Shown here: one piece after another, positions 36,032-44,784 of the stretch
How the letters are laid out: every line of letters starts with the position of its first letter
Numbering within the stretch: position 1 is the first letter of the stretch
Assembly (NCBI RefSeq): GCF_015637705.1
Contig: NZ_JADOBE010000008.1
Span: 62,001 to 126,000 of the forward strand
Length of the DNA: 64,000 nt
Direction: 5' to 3'
DNA from: Pseudomonas sp. N040
GTDB taxonomy: Bacteria; Pseudomonadota; Gammaproteobacteria; Pseudomonadales; Pseudomonadaceae
Program-made: the position numbers and the translations under genes
The notes under the pieces: generated by a model
Told to the model about the DNA's origin: nothing
The model's database searches: none
Seen by the model: only the letters and a program-made list of their open reading frames with translations

Positions 36032-36589
36032 ATGTCCAAGCGCGCCCTGATCGCCGTCGCCGACGGCGTTGAAGATATCGAAAGCGTCACCCTGATCGAC
36101 GTGCTGCGGCGCGCCGAGGTCGAGGTGCTGGTGGCCAGCATCGAGGCGCGGCGCATGATCACCTGTGCGCGCGGCGTGCGCCTGACCGCCGATGCCATGC
36201 TCAACGATGTGCTGGCGCAGGATTTCGACCTGATCGTCCTGCCCGGCGGCATGCCCGGTGCCCAGCGGTTGGCCGAGCATGCGCCGCTGGCGCAACGGGT
36301 GCAGCAGCAGGCCAAAGCCGGGAAGTTTTATGCCGCCATCTGTGCGGCGCCGGCACTGGCATTGCAAAGCTATGGCGTGCTCAAGCAGCGGCGCATGACC
36401 TGTTATCCGGCGTTCAGTGACCGGCTGTCCGGCTGCACCTTTGTCGATCAGCCGGTGGTGGTCGACGGCAACTGCATCACCAGCCAGGGCCCGGCGACGG
36501 CGCTGGCCTTTGCGCTGACGCTGGTCGAGCAGCTCGCCGGCAGCAAGACGCGTAACGCGGTGGCGAAGGCCATGCTGCTGCCGGAGTGA
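36032..36589 (+). CDS. DJ-1/PfpI-family protein, YajL-like
   Basis: 185-residue flavodoxin-like protein. The nucleophile-elbow Cys104 (AAICAAPALAL) and Glu17, positioned like Glu18 of human DJ-1, are present; RVVDGNCITSQGPAT-like C-terminal strand and helix follow. Proposed activities include protection of proteins from carbonyl or oxidative damage; older databases label it as thiazole-phosphate biosynthesis. GGAG is nine bases before the ATG. Confidence 0.9.
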   Translation: MSKRALIAVADGVEDIESVTLIDVLRRAEVEVLVASIEARRMITCARGVRLTADAMLNDVLAQDFDLIVLPGGMPGAQRLAEHAPLAQRVQQQAKAGKFYAAICAAPALALQSYGVLKQRRMTCYPAFSDRLSGCTFVDQPVVVDGNCITSQGPATALAFALTLVEQLAGSKTRNAVAKAMLLPE

Positions 36590-36650
36590 GTTGTGGAGCG
36601 GGTTGCGCTGCGTCCAGCAGATTAAACAGCGCTGGAACATAGGCCGCCAT

Positions 36651-36748
36651 GTTGGGCTTCGCTGCGCTCAACCCAACCTACGGGGTTTGGGTGTTGGCTT
36701 TGGCTTTGCTGTTGTTTGTAGGTTGGGTTGAGCGCAGCGAAGCCCAAC
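36651..36748. repeat. Perfect 31-bp inverted repeat, REP-like pair
   Basis: Units 36651-36681 and 36718-36748 are exactly complementary, separated by 36 nt. The unit is the full-length form of the repeat seen at 9090, 22862 and 33456. The remainder of the 301-bp gap 36590-36890 holds no ORF with a ribosome site. Confidence 0.9.
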
Positions 36749-36890
36749 GCAAACCACGCACTGCTCAACCCTGCATACGAGGCGGTTTGTTTGCTGCATT
36801 CGGCTGGTTGATCTTCCGGCGCACAAGCCACTGCAAGGGGCTAATCTGTTTGCGCATTCGATCCGTACAACAACTCAAAACGTGAGCGCT

Positions 36891-38717
36891 ATGTCCCCAG
36901 CCGATCTGATTTCTCCCGTCCGTCTGCTCGCGCAGATTCACGCCAATCTCCACCGCATGCCGCGCATGCTGCAGGGGGTTTACTACAGCTCGATCAGCAA
37001 CCGGGAAAAGGCTCTGTCATTGGGTTGGGCGGTGGAACGCGCAGCCCGGCTGCACCCTGACCGTCCGGCGGTCATGGATGAGACGCGCATGCTCAGTTAC
37101 TACCAGTTCAACGCGTGGGCCAACCGCATGGCCCGGGCGCTCAAGGCCGATGGGGTAAGACACGGCACAGTGGTGGCGGTGATGCTGGAAAACCGCCTGG
37201 AGCAGCTGGCCCTGCTGGCGGGGTTGGCCAAGCTCGGCGCCGTCGCGGCACTGATCAACACCACGCAGCGCGGCAAGGTGCTGACCCATAGCCTGAATCT
37301 GGCGAAGCCGGCGTTCTTCGTGGTTGGCGAAGAACTGCTCGACGCGTTCAAGGAAGTCAGAAAGGACGTGCACGGCGCCCGCGAGGGCTGCTATTGGCTG
37401 GCCGACACGGACACCCTGCAGGATATCGGCAAGGCCCCGCGCGGCTGGGTGAATCTGGCCAGGCAGCTGATCGGCCAGGAGGAAAGCAACCCGTCGGACA
37501 CGCAACGGGTCCGGCTCAAGGACCCGTGTTTCTACATCTACACCTCCGGCACCACCGGCTTGCCCAAGGCAGCGGTCATCAGCCATAACAAGTGGATCAA
37601 GGCCTATGGCGGTTTTGGTCTGTCCGGGCTGGGGCTGGACAATACCGATGTGCTGTACATGACGCTGCCGCTCTACCACAGCAGCGGCGTGGTGATCAGC
37701 TGGTGCACCGCGCTGGCCGGTGGTGCGGCAATGGCCGTGCGGCGCAAATTTTCCGCCAGCGCGTTCTGGAAGGATGTGGCGTTTTACCAGGCCACCAGTT
37801 TTTGCTACATCGGCGAACTGTGCCGTTACCTGCTCAACCAGCCGGAATGCCCGGAAGAAAAGCACAACAGCCTGACCAGCATGATCGGCAACGGCTTGCG
37901 GCCGTCGATCTGGGGTGAATTCAAAACCCGCTTCGGCATCGAACGCATCATCGAATTCTATGGCGCCAGCGAGGGCAACATCGCCTTCGTCAATGCCTTC
38001 AACTTTGACAACACCGTAGGCTTTTCGCCGGCGCCGTTTGCCGTGGTCAAGTACGACCTGGAGAGTGAGCAGCCGCTGCGCGATGCCCGTGGTTTTATGC
38101 AAAAGGCGGAGCAGGGCGAGGCGGGGCTGCTGATTGGCGAGATCAGCCAGAAATACCCGTTCGACGGCTATACCGACCCGGCCAAGAGCGAAGCGGTGAT
38201 CCTGCGCAACGTGTTCAAGAAGGGCGATGCCTGGTTCAACACCGGTGACCTGATGCGTGATATCGGTTGCCGGCATGCGCAGTTTGTCGACCGCCTCGGC
38301 GACACCTTCCGCTGGAAGGGCGAAAACGTCTCGACCAACGAAGTCGAAAGCCTGCTCGGGGCTTTTCCCGGGGTGGAAGATGCGGTGGTCTACGGCGTGG
38401 AAATTCCGCAGACCAATGGCCGCTGCGGCATGGCTGCACTGCGCTTGAAAACAGGCGAACGGTTGGAGCAAAAGGCGCTGGCGCAGTACCTGGACAAGGT
38501 TATGCCGGCCTATGCCGCGCCGCTGTTTATCCGCCTGCTGGGTGAGGTCGACAGCACCGGCACCTTCAAATACAAGAAAGCCGACCTGAAACAGGTGGCC
38601 TACGACCCGGCCCAAACCAGCGATACCCTGCTGGTGCGCCTGCCGGGCAGCGACAGTTTCAAGCCGCTGTCAAAAGCAATCTTCGGGAAAATCCAGCAAG
38701 GCGCCTATCGTTTCTGA
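36891..38717 (+). CDS. Long-chain acyl-CoA synthetase (FATP/very-long-chain type)
   Basis: 608-residue AMP-forming acyl-CoA synthetase. The P-loop YTSGTTGLPK is at 217-226, a YGASEGN motif and the WFNTGDLMRDIG and FVDRLGDTFRWKGENVST C-terminal hinge follow, ending with YKKADLKQVAYDP. The WKGENV hinge and SEGNIAFVNAF segment are those of the FATP/VLCS subgroup that couples activation to membrane transfer of fatty acids, rather than classical FadD. The ATG at 36891 is used; a GTG nine bases upstream is possible. Confidence 0.92.
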   Translation: MSPADLISPVRLLAQIHANLHRMPRMLQGVYYSSISNREKALSLGWAVERAARLHPDRPAVMDETRMLSYYQFNAWANRMARALKADGVRHGTVVAVMLENRLEQLALLAGLAKLGAVAALINTTQRGKVLTHSLNLAKPAFFVVGEELLDAFKEVRKDVHGAREGCYWLADTDTLQDIGKAPRGWVNLARQLIGQEESNPSDTQRVRLKDPCFYIYTSGTTGLPKAAVISHNKWIKAYGGFGLSGLGLDNTDVLYMTLPLYHSSGVVISWCTALAGGAAMAVRRKFSASAFWKDVAFYQATSFCYIGELCRYLLNQPECPEEKHNSLTSMIGNGLRPSIWGEFKTRFGIERIIEFYGASEGNIAFVNAFNFDNTVGFSPAPFAVVKYDLESEQPLRDARGFMQKAEQGEAGLLIGEISQKYPFDGYTDPAKSEAVILRNVFKKGDAWFNTGDLMRDIGCRHAQFVDRLGDTFRWKGENVSTNEVESLLGAFPGVEDAVVYGVEIPQTNGRCGMAALRLKTGERLEQKALAQYLDKVMPAYAAPLFIRLLGEVDSTGTFKYKKADLKQVAYDPAQTSDTLLVRLPGSDSFKPLSKAIFGKIQQGAYRF

Positions 38718-38738
38718 ATAGTCGCTTCTGACAGGCGC

Positions 38739-39863
38739 CTACTTGATCGCCTTGAGGATGACGAACTTGGGCGTCGCAGCAACCTGCTCGACGCCGCGAA
38801 ACAGGCGCTTGAGCTTGGCGTGATAACCCAGGTGGCGGTTGCCCACAATCCACAGCTCGCCCCCGCGCACCAGTGCAGCCCTGGCCTGGGTGAACATGCG
38901 CCAGGCGAGGAAGTCGCCGACTACCTGCTGCTGGTGGAATGGCGGATTGCACAGCACCAGGTCGAGGGATTCGGCCGGCTGTTCGGCCAGGCCATCGCCT
39001 GCACGGATGCTCACCGGGCGTTCGCCCAATGCCGCCTGCCAGTTCGCCGCTGCCGACTGCACAGCCATGTAGGATTCGTCAATCAGTGTCAGTGCGGCCT
39101 GCGGATTAGCCAGTGCATAGACAATCCCGAGCACGCCGTTGCCACAACCCAGATCTGCCACCCGCAGCGGGTTCAGGCTGCGCGGCAGATGTGGCAACAT
39201 GGCACGGGTGCCGATATCCAGTCCTTCGCGGCAGAACAGGTTGGCGTGGTTGAGCAGTTCCAATGGCGGTTGTTCAAGCCTGTAGCGGGTTGGGTAAGGC
39301 GACGCGGCGGCCGGTAATGCAACCGGTGTGGCAATCAGCAGGCGGGCTTTCTTTACCGCCAGTGAGGCCTGCACCGGGCCTATGTAGCGCTCCAGCAAGT
39401 CCCCGGCGGCCCGCGGTAAATGCTTGAGCATGGCGCCGGCAATCACCTGTGCACCCGCTGCCAGTTGATCCTGCAGGCGGATCAGTTGTTCTTCCAGCAG
39501 CGCCAGAGTTTTTGGTACGCGGATCAGCACCAGATCGAACGGGCCCTCGACTGCCGCGCTGGCCGGGACAAAGGTAACGCTGTCCGGAGCAAGGTCATTG
39601 CGCGCCAGATTGTTCTGCAGCGCGATAAAACCCAGATGCGAATCCCCCGAACTGGTCAGCCGGCAGCGCCCGGCCAGGCTGCAGGCGAGCGCGCCGAAGC
39701 TGTCGTTGAGCAGCAGTACGCGGCAGTCCGCGGACAGTGGCAGGGCCTGCACCTGACTGAGCAGGTATTCGTCCGCGGCATCGAATGCCTGCAACGGTTC
39801 GTTGGGCTGCGTCGGCTGACGCAGCAGCTCGAGCTGGGTAAAAGCGCTGGTGAAAGTGGCCAT
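38739..39863 (-). CDS. rlmG: 23S rRNA (guanine(1835)-N(2))-methyltransferase
   Basis: 374-residue two-domain methyltransferase related to RsmC. The N-terminal degenerate Rossmann domain contains LQAFDAADEYLL, diagnostic of RlmG. The C-terminal active domain has VADLGCGNGVLGI (SAM site) and CNPPFHQQQ (NPPF). The start at 39863 aligns with homologues; two in-frame Met codons upstream lack support. Modifies G1835 in helix 65 region of 23S rRNA. Confidence 0.93.
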   Translation of the reverse strand: MATFTSAFTQLELLRQPTQPNEPLQAFDAADEYLLSQVQALPLSADCRVLLLNDSFGALACSLAGRCRLTSSGDSHLGFIALQNNLARNDLAPDSVTFVPASAAVEGPFDLVLIRVPKTLALLEEQLIRLQDQLAAGAQVIAGAMLKHLPRAAGDLLERYIGPVQASLAVKKARLLIATPVALPAAASPYPTRYRLEQPPLELLNHANLFCREGLDIGTRAMLPHLPRSLNPLRVADLGCGNGVLGIVYALANPQAALTLIDESYMAVQSAAANWQAALGERPVSIRAGDGLAEQPAESLDLVLCNPPFHQQQVVGDFLAWRMFTQARAALVRGGELWIVGNRHLGYHAKLKRLFRGVEQVAATPKFVILKAIK

Positions 39864-40027
39864 GGCAATCGACTGCATGCGGGGTCCGGCAGAGACGGGC
39901 GGATTCGGCTCGCTTCCCGGACGGGCCGGCAGTATGCCGTGCCACGCCGACAAGATCATCTGTCATGGGGTTTAACAGGCCGTTGAAAAAGGCGCTGTAC
40001 CCGTTACGGGTTGAATGCTCGCTTGTC

Positions 40028-40110
40028 GTAGGCTGGGCTTTAGCCCAGAAAAAGCGCGAAATGGCAGGTCGGGCCAGAAGTTGGCCGCAGCGGGCCAAGG
40101 CCCGCCCTAC
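40028..40110. repeat. Intergenic repeat (GTAGGCTGGGCTTTAGCCCAG type)
   Basis: A GTAGGCTGGGCTTTAGCCCAG unit at 40028-40048 and a GGGCCAAGGCCCGCCCTAC end at 40092-40110 form an imperfect inverted pair. It fills much of the 304-bp gap 39864-40167 between rlmG and gstA; the remainder shows no gene. Confidence 0.65.
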
Positions 40111-40167
40111 AGAAGCACGCTCAACCGCTGTCGCCGGCATGGCCGGCCAAAGCGGAAGCCGCTGTTC

Positions 40168-40776
40168 CTACTTGATCAAGCCTTCGGCCTGCATGGCAGC
40201 GCGCACTGCCGGGCGCGCCGCCACCCGGCTGCGGTAGGCGACCAGGTTGGCATAGGGGGCCAGGTCGATGCCCAGCGGCTGGGCCCAGTTGGTCACGGTG
40301 AACAGGTAGCCGTCGGCCACGCTGAAGGTGTCGCCCAGCACAAACTGCTGGCCTGCCAGCAGCCCGTCGGTGAACTTGAGACGTTCACCGAGCTTGGCGA
40401 TCAGCATGGTTTTGTATTCGGCCGGCGTGGCGGGATTGAACAGCGGACTGAATCCCTTGTGCAGCTCGGTGCCGATGAAGTTGAGCCACTCCTGCAGCTT
40501 GGCGCGCTCGAAGGTCCCGTTGGCGGGGGCCAGGTGTCTGGCCGGCACCTGGTCGGCAATGTATTGGACGATGGCGGGGCCTTCGCGCAACTGCCGACCG
40601 TCGTCCAGGACCAGCAGGGGCACGTAGCCCAGCGGGTTGATGCTGTAGTAGTCCGTGCCATCGGCCAACTGGTGGGTCTTGGTCGGCGCGGCGATGGCCT
40701 CGTAAGCCAGGCCGGATTCTTCTAGCGCGATATGGGGGGAGAGCGAGCACGCGCCGGGGGAATAGTAGAGTTTCAT
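40168..40776 (-). CDS. gstA: Glutathione S-transferase, beta class
   Basis: 202-residue beta-class GST, same length as E. coli Gst (201). The N-terminus YYSPGACSLSPHIAL carries the class-defining Cys10; VPLLVLDDG holds the cis-Pro, EGPAIVQYIAD the glutathione-carboxylate site, and FTATELHKGF-like TELHKGFSPLFNP and FSVADGYLFTV mark the helical domain. It conjugates glutathione to electrophiles and can act in oxidative protection. AGGA precedes the ATG. Confidence 0.95.
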   Translation of the reverse strand: MKLYYSPGACSLSPHIALEESGLAYEAIAAPTKTHQLADGTDYYSINPLGYVPLLVLDDGRQLREGPAIVQYIADQVPARHLAPANGTFERAKLQEWLNFIGTELHKGFSPLFNPATPAEYKTMLIAKLGERLKFTDGLLAGQQFVLGDTFSVADGYLFTVTNWAQPLGIDLAPYANLVAYRSRVAARPAVRAAMQAEGLIK

Positions 40777-41227
40777 GGTGCAGTCCTGTCATGGAAGGGT
40801 TGGCGAAGCGCAGCAAGGGGCACAGCCGGAGGGCCTCACTGCTGGCCGGGGATGAGCCGGTGCCCGGGCCACCGCCCGCGGCTCATCGGTTGAAGGCTCA
40901 TCGGTAGAAAAAGTGTAGTCGCCCGCTCGCTGCCTATCGATGGGCTATGTCTGCGTTAGTGGTTGAACGTGCTTTTGCAGGGTGGGTTAGTCGCGCAGCG
41001 GTGTAATCCGCCATCAATGCCAACGGCATCGCGGTGGCCGCCCGTGCGGCCGGTTGGTGGGTGACGGCCCCTGGCCTCACCCACCCGACAAAGCCCACTA
41101 GGATGAACCAACCCATAACGAGTACAGAACATATTGATGGGCTCTGCATTGGCCCCGGGTACCTGGCGAGTGCCCGCGGCCGGCGAGCCAAGCCGCTGTC
41201 CCGCTGTCCCGGCGAGGAGTGCCAGCG
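40777..41227. other. 451-bp gap with a repeat and no supported gene
   Basis: Contains the repeat block 40959-41035 related to that at 25453-25509, followed by a GGTGGGTGA...TCACCCACC inverted stretch around 41054-41088. Short open frames here lack ribosome sites and coincide with the repeats. Upstream, 40800-40920 presumably holds gstA regulatory DNA, but I see no clear promoter. Confidence 0.6.
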
Positions 41228-41992
41228 CTACGGCAGCGCCAGCGTGAAGTGATACGCCGGTGCCTGCTGGGCATACAGTTGCGGCAAGTAGTAATGCAGC
41301 AGGCTGACCTCTTCGATCTGGTGGCGCTCCCATTCGCGCAGCATGGCCTCGTGAAAGGTGCTGTAGCGCAGCAGGGCGTTGACCAGCGGGCCGAGCAGCG
41401 GCCAGTCGACCCCGATCAGGGTTTCCACCCGGTACTGGCTGCCGGTCGGGGTGGCGCTGAACAGGTGGCGGATCTCGCCAATCGGTACCCCGGCCACTTC
41501 GGGACGAACCGTCATGCCCGCGGCGGAGATGCTGACCACGCGCCCGGCACCCTCGCTGTCGAACGGGCCGAACCATTCGCGGCGGGCCACCAGGGCGCCC
41601 ACGCCCATGCCCGGCGAGCCATCGCTGGCCGCTTCCTCGAGCCACAGCTGGCCGTGCTCGCTCAGGTGGAAGATCTGGTACAGCGGATAGGTCGTGCCGC
41701 TGATTTCGACCGTCGAGATCGGCAGCACCCGGTACCACCAGGCGAGCATCTGCGGGCTGATGTCCGGCAGTGGCAGATGCTCGATCTGCAGGCGGATCCG
41801 TCCGTCAGGCAGGGTCTGGTGGGAAAAGTGCGCCGTGCGGTAGTCGGCCACGGCCCAGGGCAGGTCGCGCGGCACGTCGTGCTGCCAGGTGGGGCGCATA
41901 AGCCACCAGATGGTCAGCCCGAGCAACAGGCAGAGCGCCAGTAGCAGCCCGCGGCGGCGAGTCGGGCGGAAGGGCGGAGAAACGGGCGGCAT
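41228..41992 (-). CDS. Putative DAPG hydrolase (PhlG)-like domain protein, membrane-anchored
   Basis: 254-residue protein with a basic N-terminus and one membrane helix (about 13-33). The PLPDISPQMLAWWYRVLP segment (about 75-92) followed by an aromatic/His-rich LYQIFHLSEHGQLWLEE stretch resembles the start of the 2,4-diacetylphloroglucinol hydrolase fold, and the remainder could be a START-like helix-grip barrel. Conservation of the PhlG zinc ligands is not evident, so activity is uncertain; it may be an unrelated lipid-binding-type protein. No near neighbour suggests its role. Confidence 0.45.
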   Translation of the reverse strand: MPPVSPPFRPTRRRGLLLALCLLLGLTIWWLMRPTWQHDVPRDLPWAVADYRTAHFSHQTLPDGRIRLQIEHLPLPDISPQMLAWWYRVLPISTVEISGTTYPLYQIFHLSEHGQLWLEEAASDGSPGMGVGALVARREWFGPFDSEGAGRVVSISAAGMTVRPEVAGVPIGEIRHLFSATPTGSQYRVETLIGVDWPLLGPLVNALLRYSTFHEAMLREWERHQIEEVSLLHYYLPQLYAQQAPAYHFTLALP

Positions 41993-42125
41993 GGCGTTCC
42001 CTGGTCTATTTTAAAAAGCGTGTGGATGGTCACTGTTACTGCGATCGGATTTATCCAGACTTGCGCGTAGCCCTGCAAGGGGGGCGCACTGATCTGTACG
42101 AATAACTTACTGGGGGAAAGGGGTC

Positions 42126-42992
42126 ATGCTCAAAAGTCAGTGGATGTTCGGCGCGCTAGGCGCGTTTGCTACAGCGAGTGCTCTGGCGGCCCAGCCGCCG
42201 GCACCGATGGAGACCCGCTCGGCCATTCCGGTGGCCGGGCCGATGCTGAGTGCCAGCGCTGCCAGCTTTTCCGATATGGAGCTGGACGAGGTGGATGATT
42301 TTGATGGCTGGACCGGCAGCCTCGGCTTTGCCCTGCCGGTGTTCGAACATTCGCAGCTGCGCCTCGATGCGCCGTTGTATACCGATGGCGATGGGCGGGC
42401 GACTGCCGAACCGGGTGAGGAGTCCTATGGCCCGGTCGCACCGGGCGATTATCCCGATCTGGATATCGAGGGTGATGGCGGTGTCTGGGATTACACCACC
42501 CTGGAGTTCCAGTCGCAGATTTGGGACGAGACCTCGCACAGCTATGTGCTGGGCTGGTATGCCGGGTTTGGCCAGGTGCGTGAGTCGCTGGATGCCAAGC
42601 ACGACGGCCGGCTTTATGACGTGGTCAACCACAAGGGCGATGTGTATCTGGCCGGCATGCTGGCCGAGGGCGATGGCGGCTGGGGACGCTGGTACATGAA
42701 TGCCGGTGCGCGTTTCTACCGCAAGAGTGATGATCTCAACCCGGCGGGTGACGATGATTTCGATGTGGCCGACCTGCGCCTGGCCAATCGTTTCGCGCCC
42801 TTGGCGGAGAATCTCTATCCGGTTCTCGAAGTGACCTACCTGGGTGACTTTGCCGACGTCAATCAGGCCTCGCTGCTTCCGGAATTGCTCTATGCACCGA
42901 ATGACACGGTCAACCTCAAGGCCGGGCTGACCGTGGGGGCCGGCGACGGCAACCAGTTTGGTGGCCAGGCCGAGATCGATTTCTTCTTTTGA
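42126..42992 (+). CDS. Outer-membrane beta-barrel protein, acidic
   Basis: 288-residue secreted protein. Signal peptide 1-22 ends ALAA|Q. After a linker with many Asp and Glu (about 48-62) come alternating strands such as WTGSLGFALPVF, YTTLEFQSQIW, SYVLGWYAGFG, WGRWYMNAGARFY and VNLKAGLTVGAGD, ending in EIDFFF with the terminal Phe. This fits a small outer-membrane barrel of unknown role. A GGGGAAAGGGG stretch precedes the ATG and a strong terminator follows. Confidence 0.8.
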   Translation: MLKSQWMFGALGAFATASALAAQPPAPMETRSAIPVAGPMLSASAASFSDMELDEVDDFDGWTGSLGFALPVFEHSQLRLDAPLYTDGDGRATAEPGEESYGPVAPGDYPDLDIEGDGGVWDYTTLEFQSQIWDETSHSYVLGWYAGFGQVRESLDAKHDGRLYDVVNHKGDVYLAGMLAEGDGGWGRWYMNAGARFYRKSDDLNPAGDDDFDVADLRLANRFAPLAENLYPVLEVTYLGDFADVNQASLLPELLYAPNDTVNLKAGLTVGAGDGNQFGGQAEIDFFF

Positions 42993-43016
42993 CGCGGGCT
43001 GTTTCGGGTGGAGATC

Positions 43017-43053
43017 TGGCCGGGGTGGGTTTATACCGCCCCGGCCATTTTTT
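43017..43053 (+). terminator. Intrinsic terminator after the acidic beta-barrel gene
   Basis: 12-bp stem (43017-43028 with 43036-43047, one G-T pair), 7-nt loop, then a six-T run. Confidence 0.88.
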
Positions 43054-43130
43054 GCGCATGGCGGTATCGCCAAGAAATGGGTGAACTCGAGCGGATCTCC
43101 AATCCCCTGGAGATCCCGCCTATCGATCAA

Positions 43131-44654
43131 TCACGTGCGGCTTTCGTGCAGTCGCGCCAGTTGGCGCTCAAGCAGCGCGGGGTAGGGCTCGAGCAGGCGC
43201 TCCACGCAGCAGGCACCCTCGGGGCTGGCGATCGAGCGGATTCGGGCGCGCTGGCGCAGCAGCGGATCATCGGCCACTGCGCGATCAACCAGCAGCAGGT
43301 TGCGGCTGTGCTGGCTGAGCGCCAGGGCATTGTGTGCCGAGTCACTGAGCAGCAGGTCACCCTGATCGAGGCTCGCCAGGTTCTCGCCAAGCGTCAGGCC
43401 CAGCTGCAGCTGCAGGGTGATGCCGCTGTCGGCCACCTCGATCTGTAGCGCATGGCCGAGCGCGCGCATCAGTTCGCCGCAGCAGAGCGCATGGGTCAGG
43501 TAGTCTTCGCCGCTGCGCGAGCTGTCGAACAGCAACAGGCTGCTGCCGTCATTCAGGGTGTGCAGGGAGCCCTGATAGAGTTCGGCGATCTGCTCGAGGC
43601 AGTCGCGATAGCGCTGCAGCAGATCCATCAGGCGGGCGCGGGGCAGGCGGCGCAACTGGTCCTGGGCACCCATCTGCACGGCGAGCAGGGCGCTTTGGCT
43701 GCTCATGGCGCGCGAGGGGGCGGATGGCATTGTCGCAGCAGCGGCCTCGGCTTCGGCGCGCAGCTCGGCAAACGGATCTTCCTCCTGTGCCGGGTGCAGG
43801 TGGCTGTGAGGCTCGCCATCGTCGTCCTGGCTGTCGAAACCGGGGTCGCGCAGATTGCGGATCTGGAAGGTCGGTTCGTCGACATCGTCAACCGGGTCGT
43901 CGGTGTAATCCTCCAAGTCCGGCTCTTCTCCGGTTGCCGTGAGCGGCACCGCTTCCTCGCGCGGCTCGACCAGCAGGTTTTGCAGGTGCCGGGCGATGTC
44001 GCCGATCTCGTCCTGGCGTCCGGCGCCGGGCGCCGGATCATCAGGGTCGCGCAGCCAGGCGCGCAGTTGCAGCAGGGGGGTGGAGATGTTGCGGCCCAGG
44101 CGCAGGCTCAGGTACAGCGCCAGCAGCAGCAGGATGCCGCCGAGCAGGCCCATGCTCTGCATGCTGATGCTCATCGGCTTGTTGAACTGCTGCATGTCCA
44201 GGCTGACCCGCAGGTGGCCGGCAATCACTTCCTGGAAGGTGATGGGGGAGGAGTACAGACCGTCGGTCTCGCCGAGAAAGTCGCGCTTGGGGCGGGTGCC
44301 CGCTTCGGCCAGGGTGCGGTTGTCGACGCTGTAGATGGCGGCATGCGCCACCAGCGGATTCTTGTTCAGGTTGCTCAACAGAACGTTGAGGCTGAGCATG
44401 TCGTTGGCGACCAGCAACTCGGTTGCCGAAGCGGCGGTCTGGGTGACCAGGCTCTGGCCGATGGCGTCGGCCTGCTGCTGCATGGCATTCCTGAACTGCA
44501 TGCCCATCACCCAGGCACAAATGATCAGGGCAAGACCGACCAGCAGCAGGCTGTGACTGGCAATGCGCAAGGTCAACGGAATGCGCCGATAGCGCACGGC
44601 ATTGAACAGCAGCAGAAAGAAGTTGTCGGGTTTGATGGTCGTGGGCCGGGTCAA
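43131..44654 (-). CDS. SerB-associated membrane protein, Smp/YtjB/AhpA-like with extended C-terminus
   Basis: 507-residue inner-membrane protein. Two helices (about 33-53 and 160-182) bracket a periplasmic domain (54-159); a HAMP-like segment follows (183-235), then a strongly acidic linker (about 240-315), and a C-terminal domain (about 325-490) resembling a degenerate cyclase-type fold. E. coli Smp (YtjB), also divergent from serB, has only the N-terminal half. Only a TTG start fits (44654). The role is unknown; the layout suggests signal transduction. Confidence 0.78.
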   Translation of the reverse strand: MTRPTTIKPDNFFLLLFNAVRYRRIPLTLRIASHSLLLVGLALIICAWVMGMQFRNAMQQQADAIGQSLVTQTAASATELLVANDMLSLNVLLSNLNKNPLVAHAAIYSVDNRTLAEAGTRPKRDFLGETDGLYSSPITFQEVIAGHLRVSLDMQQFNKPMSISMQSMGLLGGILLLLALYLSLRLGRNISTPLLQLRAWLRDPDDPAPGAGRQDEIGDIARHLQNLLVEPREEAVPLTATGEEPDLEDYTDDPVDDVDEPTFQIRNLRDPGFDSQDDDGEPHSHLHPAQEEDPFAELRAEAEAAAATMPSAPSRAMSSQSALLAVQMGAQDQLRRLPRARLMDLLQRYRDCLEQIAELYQGSLHTLNDGSSLLLFDSSRSGEDYLTHALCCGELMRALGHALQIEVADSGITLQLQLGLTLGENLASLDQGDLLLSDSAHNALALSQHSRNLLLVDRAVADDPLLRQRARIRSIASPEGACCVERLLEPYPALLERQLARLHESRT

Positions 44655-44686
44655 GGGCGCGGCTCTTTCGAGTGGAATTGGCCCGC

Positions 44687-44755
44687 AGTATAACGGTCAC
44701 CCTGCGCCCGGCAAAGCGCCACGACTGCCAGCACTGGGCGGAATATGGGTAGAAT
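44687..44755. promoter_or_regulatory. Divergent candidate promoters for serB and the Smp-like gene
   Basis: Plus strand: TAGAAT at 44750-44755 would start serB transcription about 23 nt before its TTG start. Minus strand: TATACT at 44692-44687 for the Smp-like gene, about 33 nt before its start. -35 elements are weak on both sides. Confidence 0.4.
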
Positions 44756-44784
44756 GCGGTCCGGCTGACTGCGGAGAAGCTGCT

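Noticed and set aside
35867..36640. In-frame extension of the purine permease to 689 residues
   Set aside because: Antisense to the yajL-like gene; the AzgA family starts at the ATG at 35866, which has a ribosome site.
36651..36748. Possible CRISPR-like or insertion-sequence terminal repeats
   Set aside because: Only two inverted arms, a 36-nt spacer without an ORF, and related solo units elsewhere; this fits a REP-like pair.
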